DNA of 44,842 nucleotides from Deltaproteobacteria bacterium. GTDB lineage: Bacteria; Desulfobacterota; GWC2-55-46; DRQE01. The notes beneath the pieces are model-generated. The model was not told the DNA's origin and searched no databases. It saw nothing but the letters and a program-made list of their open reading frames with translations. Numbering within the stretch: position 1 is the stretch's first letter; every line of letters starts with the position of its first letter. Location: NCBI GenBank assembly GCA_024278765.1, contig JAJRSM010000015.1, positions 1-44,842 of the forward strand, in the 5' to 3' direction. The translations under genes were made by a program, and so were the position numbers. This document shows positions 7,936 to 16,876 of the stretch, piece after piece.

Positions 7936-9492
7936 ATGGGAAAGAAAGGCAGACATTTCATCCTTGTCGGGCTTCTGATCGCTCTAGTGCTCGGCACACT
8001 GCTTGGCACAATGCGGGGGGCGTCCATGCACGACGCCACAAAGGCGCACGACGCCGTTGCCAGTGCCGCTGCGGAGCGACGAAGCTTTGACTACGAAGTC
8101 CTAGCCCCTGCTAGACTAGACTACGAAAAAGAAAAACTCCAGCAAGATACACTCATCAAGGCTGGCTTTGACGAGCGTATCCTCGCCGAATCAGAGATAG
8201 AACTTACCATTGCAAGAGCCCGAATTGAAGACGCAGAAAGCACCTCTGATAAATACAAAGAAATAGAAGCCGAGGCTCGCAAGGCTTACGAACCGCACTC
8301 GGGCTGGTACTCGGCCTACAGTATTATAAAGTTCTCTGGCAAGCTATTTCTAAACCTCTTAAATATGCTCGTAATCCCACTCGTTGCCGTTAGTATTATG
8401 ACCGGCATCCTCTCACTCGGAGATATCAGGCATGTCGGGCGCACAGGGCTGCGCACGATTACATACTACCTAATTACCACGGCCATAGCGGTCTGTATCG
8501 GAATAATCCTTGTCAACATCATAGGGCCCGGCACCGGGATGGAAGAGTCCTCGACTATCGCCGGCAGAGTTCGTGGCAAAGAGGCCGTAGGTATCCTCGA
8601 TACCATACTGCGAGTCTTTGTAAATACCGAGAGCCCCGGAAAAGGGGCATTCCCCAAGAACATAATCGCAGCTATGGGCGAGATGAATGTGCTGGGGGTC
8701 ATAACCTTTAGCCTTATCTTTGGTGCGGCCCTTACGACCGTCGGTGAAAAAGGGCGCGTAGTCGTAAACTTTATCGTAGGGCTAAATGAAGTAATCCTAA
8801 AGATGGTCCACTGGGTCTTACTGCTGCTGCCAATCGGTGTCTTTGGCCTGATTGTCTCAAGGCTCGCCGAAGTAGGCGGAGGCACTGCCGTCTGGGTCGA
8901 GCTATCAAGGCTTGCTTGGTACTCGATCACCGTAGTAGCTGCACTTGGTATCCATGCCGTCATCGTAATACCGCTTATTTTATTTATCTTTGCAAAGAAA
9001 AACCCGCTGCATTACCTGAAAAACCTCGCCCCGGCACTCTTAACGGCATTTTCTACGGCAAGCTCTTCGGCCACACTGCCAACTACCATCGAGTGCGTTG
9101 AAAAACGAGGAGGCGTCTCAAGGCGTTCAGCGTCTTTTGTCCTGCCAATCGGAGCGACCATAAATATGGACGGCACGGCCCTATACGAGGCCGTCGCAGT
9201 TATATTTATCGCGCAGGTCTACGGCGTGCCAATGGATATGACGATGCTGATTATAATCTTCCTAACGGCAACACTTGCGGCAATCGGGGCCGCCGGAATA
9301 CCAGAGGCAGGGCTTGTTACAATGGTAGTCGTCCTTAATGCCACAGGTCTACCGCTGGAGGGCATAGCACTGCTGCTATCGATAGACTGGCTACTCGACC
9401 GGTGCAGGACAACAGTAAATGTCTGGGGCGACGCGGCAGGGGCCGCGGTAATAGACCGTTACGAAAAAGATGGAAAGTACGAGGTTGCTTAG
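7936..9492 (+). CDS. Sodium/proton:dicarboxylate (or amino acid) symporter
   Basis: DAACS/SDF family carrier, 518 residues, about 90 longer than usual. The core motifs are intact: the serine-rich hairpin STASSSATLPTT, the unwound helix with NMDGTALYEA, hairpin 2 with GIPEAGLVTM, and the C-terminal DWLLDRCRTTVNVWGDA. These residues bind substrate and sodium in the family. The extra length lies between membrane segment 1 (about 7-30) and segment 2 (about 115-140): a charged, Glu/Ala/Lys-rich, probably helical insert of about 85 residues expected outside the cytoplasm. Substrate (C4-dicarboxylate, glutamate or aspartate) cannot be told from sequence alone. No strong ribosome-binding site precedes the ATG. 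Confidence 0.87.
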   Translation: MGKKGRHFILVGLLIALVLGTLLGTMRGASMHDATKAHDAVASAAAERRSFDYEVLAPARLDYEKEKLQQDTLIKAGFDERILAESEIELTIARARIEDAESTSDKYKEIEAEARKAYEPHSGWYSAYSIIKFSGKLFLNLLNMLVIPLVAVSIMTGILSLGDIRHVGRTGLRTITYYLITTAIAVCIGIILVNIIGPGTGMEESSTIAGRVRGKEAVGILDTILRVFVNTESPGKGAFPKNIIAAMGEMNVLGVITFSLIFGAALTTVGEKGRVVVNFIVGLNEVILKMVHWVLLLLPIGVFGLIVSRLAEVGGGTAVWVELSRLAWYSITVVAALGIHAVIVIPLILFIFAKKNPLHYLKNLAPALLTAFSTASSSATLPTTIECVEKRGGVSRRSASFVLPIGATINMDGTALYEAVAVIFIAQVYGVPMDMTMLIIIFLTATLAAIGAAGIPEAGLVTMVVVLNATGLPLEGIALLLSIDWLLDRCRTTVNVWGDAAGAAVIDRYEKDGKYEVA

Positions 9493-9592
9493 AGAGGAAA
9501 ATAAGCCCTTATGTATCTACCTATTTAGCGACGCGGCAGGGGCCGCTAATATAGGCCGATATAAGAAAAATGGAAAGTACGAAGTTACTTAG
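9427..9592 (+). repeat. Diverged duplicate of the symporter 3' end
   Basis: The last 66 bases of the symporter gene (9427-9492, including the TAG) recur at 9527-9592, exactly 100 bases on. The second copy still reads SDAAGAANIGRYKKNGKYEVT plus TAG against GDAAGAAVIDRYEKDGKYEVA plus TAG in the gene. The 34 bases between the copies are unrelated to what follows copy two. Confidence 0.85.
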
Positions 9593-9640
9593 AAATGCAG
9601 TGCTCTTTAAAGGCAAGGCCTGACTTTACAAACCTACAGA

Positions 9641-10117
9641 TCAATCCTTCTTATAGAGATGCTTATAGATACTGATAAAGCGTCGTTGTTCATTCATTAA
9701 GAGCCTGAAGGGTATCCCTTCGGTCAGAAATAAAACGACAGCGGATGGTACGACCCTCAAGACCTTGCCTTTAACATAGCAGATCTCACCTGTCTTAAAG
9801 ATAAACTTACCGCTAATCTCCTGATCATCTTTAAACGGACTGTCGTCATCCGGCATTCTAAGCCTGATGCCACGCTCGCTGGCATCAGCGACCTCATACT
9901 TAATATCATCTATTTTAAGGAAAGGAACTTCGGCTATAGGAAAAATGACCCTGAAAAACTCCCTCTCCTTTACCCATTTATTGCCCTCACCACCTTGGAA
10001 AATGGACTTCTCCAGGTCCATCCTTTCCTGCTCATCCTTGCCATCTACAAAGCCCTCTGCCTCTTGCAAGCCAGTGGCCTCATCATTATCTAGAACCTGC
10101 TTTTTCTTATCTGCCAT
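9641..10117 (-). CDS. PilZ-domain protein, probable c-di-GMP effector
   Basis: Soluble protein of 158 residues. An acidic, probably disordered N-terminus (1-45) leads into a PilZ domain at about 50-150. Both cyclic di-GMP contact motifs are present: RxxxR as EREFFRV (Arg52-Arg56 region) and D/NxSxxG as DASERG. The rest of the beta-barrel is not close to any named subfamily. Start: ATG at 10117, seven bases after GGAGA. It sits 83 bases downstream of selD on the same strand, and about 5.6 kb from a GGDEF protein that could supply the ligand (inference). Target process unknown. Confidence 0.7.
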   Translation of the reverse strand: MADKKKQVLDNDEATGLQEAEGFVDGKDEQERMDLEKSIFQGGEGNKWVKEREFFRVIFPIAEVPFLKIDDIKYEVADASERGIRLRMPDDDSPFKDDQEISGKFIFKTGEICYVKGKVLRVVPSAVVLFLTEGIPFRLLMNEQRRFISIYKHLYKKD

Positions 10118-10200
10118 TTAAAAGTCTCCCTGAATTCTCCATAATAACCAGCTAACCAACACAAGATGCTGCACCTAGGAAAAGCAGGTGAAGATAAAAA

Positions 10201-11244
10201 TTAAAAAACCTCTACAACAAACTCCCTTCTATCGACGACCTCTCCGACCGTAAAACCAGATACGCCCTTTGTCGCCATCAAGCTCAAAAGCCTCTCGGCC
10301 TTTTCCTTTGCTACTGCAATAAGCAACCCACCTGAGGTCTGCGGATCAAAGAGAAGCATACGCATGGCATCTTCTACATCCTCAGAAAAACTTACCCTAT
10401 CGCCAAGAAAGACCTTGTTGGACTCAATGGCACGTGGCCTGTTTTTTTTCTTCATCACAAACTTGTCTGCATCTTCAAAAATCCTTACATCCTTTGAATA
10501 GATCCTTACCGTAAGCTCTGCGCCCTCGGCCATCTCTGAGGCATGGCCGAGCAACCCGAAACCTGTAACATCAGTACAGGCATTTACACCAATCTCTACC
10601 ATAGCCCCAGAGGCAGCCCTATTAAGCTCCCTCATAGCCGCAAAGACCAGCGGCGGCTCTTCCTTGAGTTTACCTGATTTTATCGCACTCGTTATAACAC
10701 CTATCCCTATCGGCTTGGTCAGGATAAGGATATCACCTGCCTTTGCGGAACTATTCTTGATAACCTTATCAGGGGCGACCTTACCGGTTATAGAAAGACC
10801 ATACTTAATTTCTTTATCCTCAATCGAGTGGCCTCCAGCGATAACAATTCCTGCCTCTTTTAGTTTATCAATACTGCCCTTCATAATCGTCGCGAGAATA
10901 TCCAGATCAAGCCCCTTAGGAAAACAAACCATCGCGGTTGCGAATAAAGGCTTTGCCCCCATGGCATAGATATCACTTAAAGCATTGGCAGCCGTTATAA
11001 CACCAAAGTCATAGGGGTCATCTACCATCGGTGGAAAAAAATCAAGGGTAGAGACGACGGCTATATCATCACTCAGGCGATATACCGCAGCGTCGTCGGC
11101 ACTCTCGTTACCAACAATAAGGTTTTTATCTTCAATCTTTGGCAGCTGATGCAGAACCTGCATCAAGGAGTCGGCCTCCATCTTAGCTGCTCAGCCAGCG
11201 CAGCTGGCGTAACTCGTAAGCTTTACCTTCTTTCCCTGATTCAA
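10201..11244 (-). CDS. selD: Selenide, water dikinase, itself a selenoprotein (in-frame UGA)
   Basis: SelD makes selenophosphate from selenide and ATP, the selenium donor for tRNA-Sec. A plain ATG start at 11181 would remove the catalytic loop. Reading upstream gives a TTG start at 11244, five bases after AGGAGAG, and the sequence MNQGKKVKLTSYASCAGUAAKM, where U is the TGA at 11193-11191. This aligns with E. coli LTQYSHGAGCGCK, so UGA falls at the catalytic Cys17 position (Sec18 here) and the essential Lys follows as Lys21. The product is 347 residues, normal for SelD. Downstream motifs include NESADDAAVY, TLDFFPP, GGHSIED, DVTGFGLLGHA and DPQTSGGLL. selB lies just upstream on the same strand. 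A SECIS-like hairpin follows the UGA (see separate entry). Confidence 0.93.
11142..11193 (-). promoter_or_regulatory. UGA (Sec) codon and SECIS-like hairpin of selD
   Basis: On the minus strand the TGA (11193-11191) is followed at once by GCAGCT (11190-11185), which pairs with AGCTGC (11147-11142). The top of the structure is a perfect seven-base stem, GATGCAG/CTGCATC, closing on GTT, so the apex reads AGGTTCT and exposes the GGU expected of bacterial SECIS loops. A 20-base one-sided insert lies between the stems and can itself form GGAG/CTCC. The apical loop starts 33 bases after the UGA, within the range accepted for bacterial SECIS elements. Confidence 0.75.
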
Positions 11245-11372
11245 AGAAACTCTCCTGTAATCAAATATATAGCAACTAAAACTCTTGATATAATAGACCA
11301 AGAAAACCAAAAAAACAAGGTCTGTATCCCTATAAAATCTAGCGGTATTACCCCGGCCTCAAACCACGTCCC

Positions 11373-13316
11373 CTACCGCAAGACCCTTTCATCGCCCTTC
11401 CTAAGCGTTATCCGCTCCTTATCAAAATAATCCAAAATCTCTATCGCTAGCCTTCTACCGCAACCAAGCAGGTCTCGCATATCAGCGACCTTTATAGAGC
11501 CGTGCGCCGTTATATGGCCCTCCAAGAGATCTCTGGCACTACCAAGAGCCGCACCCCCAAGATAGACCTTGTCTTTGAGCTTTACACCATCACCTCGCTC
11601 TAGAATAGCTTCGATAGCACAATCTATTTCTTTATTATCAAAGGGCAATTTCTTCATCTCAGCCATAGCAGCACTCTTCATGCCTGCTGTAAAAAAGACC
11701 ATAAGGGCCGTATCCAGTTCTTTCGCCGACCCCGTAAGCTCGACGCGGTATCCGGGCAGAGCTATAAAAAGTCCGCTTCGCCTAAGCAACCCTCTGCCTA
11801 TCATATCCGGGATAAGGCCGTCATCAAGCAGACCGTCTACTATCGCCAGCGGTGGTCCGTGCCCAATAAGCTCTTTTACAGCCTTCTTACAGTTCTCAGG
11901 CCTCATGCCGGTCTCAGCAGAGTGACCGACGTGATAGGCCGCTACGACCTCTAGCAGGGCCTCCTCTATTATCAAGACGTCCGCGGTAACAACAATATTA
12001 TCCTTAAAAAGACCGATCTCATCCGAGCCCTCGATAAGGGACGAAAGACCGCTGGCCTCAAGGTTAAGAATCGCCGCAAGCTGCGTACGTTGCAAAAAAT
12101 ATCCGCTCCTACGTACCATCTGAATTATCTGCGGGATTAGATCGCCAGCATCAAGGGCCGCGAGATCAAGGCCTTTAAGCTGCGGGGTAAGTGCCTGCGA
12201 AGGATACGTCATAAGCACTCGCCCGCCACCAACGGTTCGGCGCAGTGCCGGGTCACGCAGGATAAAGGCATCTCCCCTCAGTACCAGCAGCGGCCTCGAA
12301 AGATGCAGCCTTCCGTATAACCTACCGACATTATCATTAACAGGGCTGGCAACTAGTCTGGCAGAATCTGCACCGCCCTTGATCTGGAAGGTAATGTCAC
12401 GCTGGCTGGCCTGATGATATAGTTTAAGTCGAGCCCTGTCTTTTATAATGGCCTTGGCACTAGAGGCGAGTTCTACGACACAATCAAACTTTGTTACTGC
12501 TGTGCCAGAGAACTCTGCTGATACAAGGACCGAGCCACGTGCTATCTCGTTGTGAGAAAGGCCAGTTAGATTGACCGCAGCCCTTTGTCCGCGCGCGGCT
12601 GCCTCTACTTTTTTGTCATGGCTCTCAATGCCGCGAACTCTGAGGTTTGTGGATTGACACTTACCTCCATCAAAGAGAGCCAACTCCGCCCCGAGCTTAA
12701 TGCTCCCTGATACGACCGTGCCAGTTACGACGGCCCCGTGGCCTTTGACCGAGAAGACCCTATCTACCGGCAACCTCAAAAGACCACCGCTCTTGGGTGC
12801 AGGGGCTATTGCAAGCTCGTTATTTAAAACATCTTTCAGGGCATCTATGCCCTGCTGCTTATGGACCGAGACCTCAACTATCAGAGCACCTTCAAGGCTC
12901 GTGCCCTTTATAAGTCCTTCTATCTCTTTACGTACCTGGGCGATCCTCACTGCCGTTGCCAGATCTATCTTGGTTATAACAAAGACCGCGCGACGTACCC
13001 CCAGCAGATGCAGGATATCCAGATGCTCACGGCTCTGCGGCATAATGCCATCATCTGCTGCCACGCAGAAAAGGGCCAGATCAATACTGCTGACCCCCGA
13101 TAGCATAGCTCTAATAAAACGCTCGTGCCCCGGGACGTCAATAAAGGCCAAAGTATCGCCGCTGGGTGCTGCACAGTAGGCAAAACCGAGCTCTATCGAG
13201 AGCCCTCGCTTTTTTTCTTCGGCAAGCCGGTCAGTATCCATCCCGGTCAGAGCACCGATCAGAGCGGTCTTACCGTGATCAACATGGCCTGCCGTGCCTA
13301 TTATATAGTATCTCAT
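11373..13316 (-). CDS. selB: Selenocysteine-specific elongation factor SelB
   Basis: GTPase of 647 residues that brings Sec-tRNA to UGA codons next to a SECIS hairpin. G1 is GHVDHGKT (10-17), G3 is DVPGHERF, and G4 is TKID. The EF-Tu-like domains II and III follow, starting near LRLPVDRVFSVKGHG. The C-terminal third carries the winged-helix repeats that bind the SECIS RNA, ending in GCGRRLAIEILDYFDKERIT. The length is right for bacterial SelB. It precedes selD by 128 bases on the same strand and is divergent from the hydrogenase genes. No selA or selC lies in the window. Start ATG at 13316 fits the invariant N-terminus; the ribosome-binding site is weak. Confidence 0.95.
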   Translation of the reverse strand: MRYYIIGTAGHVDHGKTALIGALTGMDTDRLAEEKKRGLSIELGFAYCAAPSGDTLAFIDVPGHERFIRAMLSGVSSIDLALFCVAADDGIMPQSREHLDILHLLGVRRAVFVITKIDLATAVRIAQVRKEIEGLIKGTSLEGALIVEVSVHKQQGIDALKDVLNNELAIAPAPKSGGLLRLPVDRVFSVKGHGAVVTGTVVSGSIKLGAELALFDGGKCQSTNLRVRGIESHDKKVEAAARGQRAAVNLTGLSHNEIARGSVLVSAEFSGTAVTKFDCVVELASSAKAIIKDRARLKLYHQASQRDITFQIKGGADSARLVASPVNDNVGRLYGRLHLSRPLLVLRGDAFILRDPALRRTVGGGRVLMTYPSQALTPQLKGLDLAALDAGDLIPQIIQMVRRSGYFLQRTQLAAILNLEASGLSSLIEGSDEIGLFKDNIVVTADVLIIEEALLEVVAAYHVGHSAETGMRPENCKKAVKELIGHGPPLAIVDGLLDDGLIPDMIGRGLLRRSGLFIALPGYRVELTGSAKELDTALMVFFTAGMKSAAMAEMKKLPFDNKEIDCAIEAILERGDGVKLKDKVYLGGAALGSARDLLEGHITAHGSIKVADMRDLLGCGRRLAIEILDYFDKERITLRKGDERVLR

Positions 13317-13436
13317 CTACTCTCTAAAACCCCACATCAGCTCTAAAACAACCTTAATAAGATAACTGAATTTCAAAGGTATTTAAAGAGGTATCTGAAA
13401 GTTTACAATGCGCCCTTATTCTGTTAGAGTTTTAAT

Positions 13437-14255
13437 ATGAAGACTTCTTCGCAGAGACCAAGCGTTACTTTCTTCTCCTTTACAAGTTGTGAAGGCTGCC
13501 AGCTGGTTGTCCTAAACGCAGCCGAAACCTTCCCTACACTCCTTAAACACCTAAAGATAGTTAACTTCAGAGAGGCGATGGATCCGACAAGTGACCAGTA
13601 CGATATCGCATTTGTAGAGGGCAGCATAAGCACAAGGACAGAGCTGAGAAAGATAAAAGACATTCGTGCCAATGCGGATCTCGTCATAGCCCTCGGCGCA
13701 TGCGCCGCTATCGGCGGTATAAACTGCTTGCAAGACGCAGAGAAACCAATATCCATTAAAAAGGCCCGTGAACTGGTCTATGGCAAAGACGCAGGCAAGC
13801 ACAGACTTTTAAAAGGTACTATCAAGGCAAGGCCGGTCAATCAGGTCATAGAGATAGACCACTACCTGCACGGATGCCCAATCAGCGCAGAAGAACTGCT
13901 GACAACCCTTACAGATCTAATGATAGGACGCAGGCCAACGGTCGTAAATCACCCGGTCTGCACCGACTGTAAGATGGCCGGTAATATCTGCGTATTTGAA
14001 AAAGAAAGGCCGGCACACGCGCCCCCTATGCTCTGCAACGGTCCGGTAACACGCGGCGGATGCCGGGCAATATGCATAACCTACGGCGAGACCTGCTGGG
14101 GTTGTCGGGGCTACGTGGACAACCCGAATATAGCGGAACATATTAAAACACTTTTAGACCACGGCCTCACGGTAAAAGAGGCCAAAGCGACACTTACCCT
14201 ATACAAGGGCTATGAAGAATTAAAAAACAAAACAGGTAGACCTGAAAATGCATAA
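13437..14255 (+). CDS. NiFe hydrogenase small subunit (group 3-like)
   Basis: Electron-transfer subunit of 272 residues. The proximal 4Fe-4S cluster ligands are all present: CEGCQ near residue 20, GACAAIGG in the middle and HGCPIS at about 145. The C-terminal half holds further cysteines in CTDCK, LCNGPVTRGGCRAIC and CWGCRG, the pattern of soluble group 3 enzymes (sulfhydrogenase delta or F420-nonreducing types), for additional Fe-S clusters. There is no Tat signal, so the enzyme should be cytoplasmic. It overlaps the large-subunit gene by eight bases. No diaphorase or beta/gamma subunit gene lies on either side, so the electron partner is unknown. The exact subgroup is not decided here. Confidence 0.88.
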   Translation: MKTSSQRPSVTFFSFTSCEGCQLVVLNAAETFPTLLKHLKIVNFREAMDPTSDQYDIAFVEGSISTRTELRKIKDIRANADLVIALGACAAIGGINCLQDAEKPISIKKARELVYGKDAGKHRLLKGTIKARPVNQVIEIDHYLHGCPISAEELLTTLTDLMIGRRPTVVNHPVCTDCKMAGNICVFEKERPAHAPPMLCNGPVTRGGCRAICITYGETCWGCRGYVDNPNIAEHIKTLLDHGLTVKEAKATLTLYKGYEELKNKTGRPENA

Positions 14256-15558
14256 AAACCACTCCATAAAAGTAGACGGCCTTACGCGCGTCGAGGGCCA
14301 CGGAAATATCGTTGTAAACATAAAAAAAGGCCGCGTCGAAGAGCTTCGCCTTGAAATAATAGAAAGCCCCCGGTTTTTTGAGGTTATGCTAAAGGGCCGC
14401 CACTACAGTGAGGCGCACCACATAATGTCTCGGATCTGCGGGATCTGTGCGGTCAGCCATACCTCGGCCTCGGTCAAGGCCGTAGAAGACGCAATGGGGA
14501 TAAGGATATCAAGGCAGACCCGACTCTTGCGAGAGCTCGCCCTCTGCGGCGAGACTATCCAGAGCCATATCCTGCACCTCTACTTTATGGTCCTGCCCGA
14601 CCTGCTAGGGCAGGGCTCGCTCCTGCCGCTGCTAGAGTCTGATCCAAAGACAGCAAAGGTCGGACTCTCGATAAAAAAGACAGCAGGCGAGATATGCAGG
14701 GTCATCGGAGGTCGTCTTGTTCACCCGATAGCAATCATCCCTGGCGGGATGGCGCACCTGCCAAAGATCAAAGAACTCAAGACCTTAAGAAAAGACCTCA
14801 AGGCGAGCTTTGGCCAGCTTGATCAGGCCCTCGAACTCTTCTCTGGTTTTTCTATCCCTGACTTTCCAGAATCAAATGACAAGCTCACAGCTAAGAAGGA
14901 ATTTATCTCTCTTCGCACTACTCGTGACTACCCCATCTACCACGGTGAGCCTTATTCCAGCCTAAGCGGTCCGCTTACAATCAAGCGTTATTCAAGGAAG
15001 ATCATCGAAACTACAATCAAACATTCTACGGCAAAGCATGCCCGCACCAAGAGGGGCAGCTTTATGGTCGGCGCACTGGCACGTATAAATAATAACCACA
15101 GAAGGCTTCTTCCAAAGGCCCGTGCTGCCGTAAAAAAAGCAGACTTTACCGTGCCCAGCACCAACCCGTTCCTGAACAATACAGCGCAACTAATAGAATG
15201 CTTTCACCTGACCGAGCGGACCATAAAACTCATAGACCAGATCACAGAGAAAGGCATTACCCGAGAATCACCAAAAAAACCCACAAAGTACGGGCGCGGC
15301 ACCGGGATCGTAGAAGCACCGCGCGGCATTTTGTATCACAGGTATACCATTAGCCGTACGGGCAAGATCATAAGTGCTAACTGCATGATCCCTACGGCAA
15401 AAAACCTCGGCCAGATAGAGAAGGATTTAAGGGCCTACGTGCCGACGATCATTGATCTAAAGAAAGAAGAGATCAGGGCTCGTATCGAACAGATGGTACG
15501 CGCCTTTGACCCTTGCATCTCGTGTTCTTCGCATATTATGAAGGTCTCCTTTAAATAA
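14248..15558 (+). CDS. NiFe hydrogenase large subunit (group 3-like)
   Basis: Catalytic subunit of 436 residues that carries the NiFe(CN)2CO centre. The N-terminal nickel motif is SRICGICAVSH (residues about 53-63) and the C-terminal one is DPCISCSSH near the end. All four ligands are Cys; there is no UGA at the position where some enzymes use selenocysteine. Seven residues (IMKVSFK) follow the His, a plausible short peptide for a maturation endopeptidase. Early residues include DGLTRVEGHGNI, the family start motif. The gene overlaps the small subunit, indicating translational coupling. Maturation genes (hyp) are not in the window. Confidence 0.93.
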   Translation: MHKNHSIKVDGLTRVEGHGNIVVNIKKGRVEELRLEIIESPRFFEVMLKGRHYSEAHHIMSRICGICAVSHTSASVKAVEDAMGIRISRQTRLLRELALCGETIQSHILHLYFMVLPDLLGQGSLLPLLESDPKTAKVGLSIKKTAGEICRVIGGRLVHPIAIIPGGMAHLPKIKELKTLRKDLKASFGQLDQALELFSGFSIPDFPESNDKLTAKKEFISLRTTRDYPIYHGEPYSSLSGPLTIKRYSRKIIETTIKHSTAKHARTKRGSFMVGALARINNNHRRLLPKARAAVKKADFTVPSTNPFLNNTAQLIECFHLTERTIKLIDQITEKGITRESPKKPTKYGRGTGIVEAPRGILYHRYTISRTGKIISANCMIPTAKNLGQIEKDLRAYVPTIIDLKKEEIRARIEQMVRAFDPCISCSSHIMKVSFK

Positions 15559-15695
15559 GGCTGAAGGAGAAAAGAAACCCCCAGAAATACTTAAGGTTTT
15601 TGTAAATATAGACGATTAAAATATATTCAGCTGCCAGAGATTTAGAAGCACTATCCTTATCAAAATTTCCGTATTATCAGAGGAGCAGAACCAAC

Positions 15696-16820
15696 GTGCG
15701 CATCACAGTAGTGAAAAAAGCCCTTATCAGCCGCGTCCTTGAACGGAAACAACGCAGTGGTCAGGCAAGCGGTGAGGTAGACCTGGAAGAGATGCTCAAG
15801 AGCATCCTTAAGTGGGCCAATGAGTTCGTCCCCTCCAAATCCGGCTCAATACTGCTGGACGACCCGGTCTTGGATTACAAACTTAAAAAGCCAGGCAAGC
15901 TCTACTTCATGGCATGCTTTGGTACGGGATCTGCATCCTTAACCGGTTCGTTCCTGAATATTGAGGACGGAATAGCCGGTAAGACCTATCGCACAGGACG
16001 CGCCAATATGTGCACGGACGCATCAAAGAGCAAGACATTCTTCAGCGAGATAGACCGCAAGATCCAGCACCGCACCCAATCCATGGTCTGCGTGCCCATC
16101 AACATTCAAGGCACAACCATCGGCGTACTCGAGCTTATCAACAGGGTCGATAAACCAAACTATTCACCAAAAGACCTAACACTCCTTAAGATCTTCGCCG
16201 GCTATACATCAACACTCATACAGAACTCACTTGACGCAAAACGCTTCAGTGAACTCTCTGTCAGAGACAACCTTACAGGACTATACAACGACAGGTACTT
16301 CTTTCAGCGCCTCTCAAAAGAGCTTGGCAAGAGTGCCAGAACCGGCAAGGATATAAGCCTCATATTCATGGATCTCGACAACTTCAAAGAGATAAACGAC
16401 TCGCACGGACATATGGCTGGAAGCCAGTTGTTGACTGAGGTTGGAAAAATAGTTCAAGAGCTTGTAGACAACGCGCCCTATGACATAGTACCATTAAGGT
16501 ACGGCGGTGACGAGTTTACACTCATCATGCCACAGACAGACGTACAGTTCGCAACTCTATTTGCCGAGTCCTTAAGAAATACGATTAAAGACCATACGTT
16601 CCTCGCTAGGAACGTCCCGGGCCGGGCCGGAGCATTAAAGATAAAAGGGGTTATCACGGCAAGCCTCGGGGTCGCATCGCTCAATAAAAACGTTAGTAAA
16701 CGTCTCAAAAAACGAAACACCATAAGAGAAGCACTTATTAAAGCCGCGGATACGGCCATGTATAAATCCAAAAATACAGGCAAGAACAAGGTAACGGTTG
16801 CTCCAAAGGTATCGGACTAA
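15696..16820 (+). CDS. GAF-GGDEF protein, probable diguanylate cyclase
   Basis: Cytoplasmic protein of 374 residues: a GAF sensor domain (about 28-190, with VCVPINIQGTTIGVLELINR) and a GGDEF domain (about 205-365). The active-site motif is RYGGDEF, which is canonical, and DLTGLYNDRYF and FMDLDNFKEIND are present, so it should make cyclic di-GMP from GTP. The RxxD inhibitory site expected five residues before GGDEF is absent (PYDI there), so feedback inhibition is unlikely. Start: GTG at 15696 after AGAGGAG. No membrane segment. It lies 137 bases after the hydrogenase large subunit, and its ligand is unknown. Confidence 0.85.
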   Translation: MRITVVKKALISRVLERKQRSGQASGEVDLEEMLKSILKWANEFVPSKSGSILLDDPVLDYKLKKPGKLYFMACFGTGSASLTGSFLNIEDGIAGKTYRTGRANMCTDASKSKTFFSEIDRKIQHRTQSMVCVPINIQGTTIGVLELINRVDKPNYSPKDLTLLKIFAGYTSTLIQNSLDAKRFSELSVRDNLTGLYNDRYFFQRLSKELGKSARTGKDISLIFMDLDNFKEINDSHGHMAGSQLLTEVGKIVQELVDNAPYDIVPLRYGGDEFTLIMPQTDVQFATLFAESLRNTIKDHTFLARNVPGRAGALKIKGVITASLGVASLNKNVSKRLKKRNTIREALIKAADTAMYKSKNTGKNKVTVAPKVSD

Positions 16821-16876
16821 GCCCACCTGAATCCTAGCAATAAATCAAATAAATTATTAAGGAGTTCTAAACAGAG

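Noticed and set aside
10141-10200. Terminator after selD (CACCT/AGGTG)
   Set aside because: Only five base pairs with a long loop and no T run.
11245-11372. selC (tRNA-Sec) between selB and selD
   Set aside because: No cloverleaf can be drawn; the stretch is AT-rich with no CCA end.
15500-15558. Selenocysteine in the hydrogenase C-terminal motif
   Set aside because: The codons read DPCISCSSH with ordinary Cys codons and no TGA.
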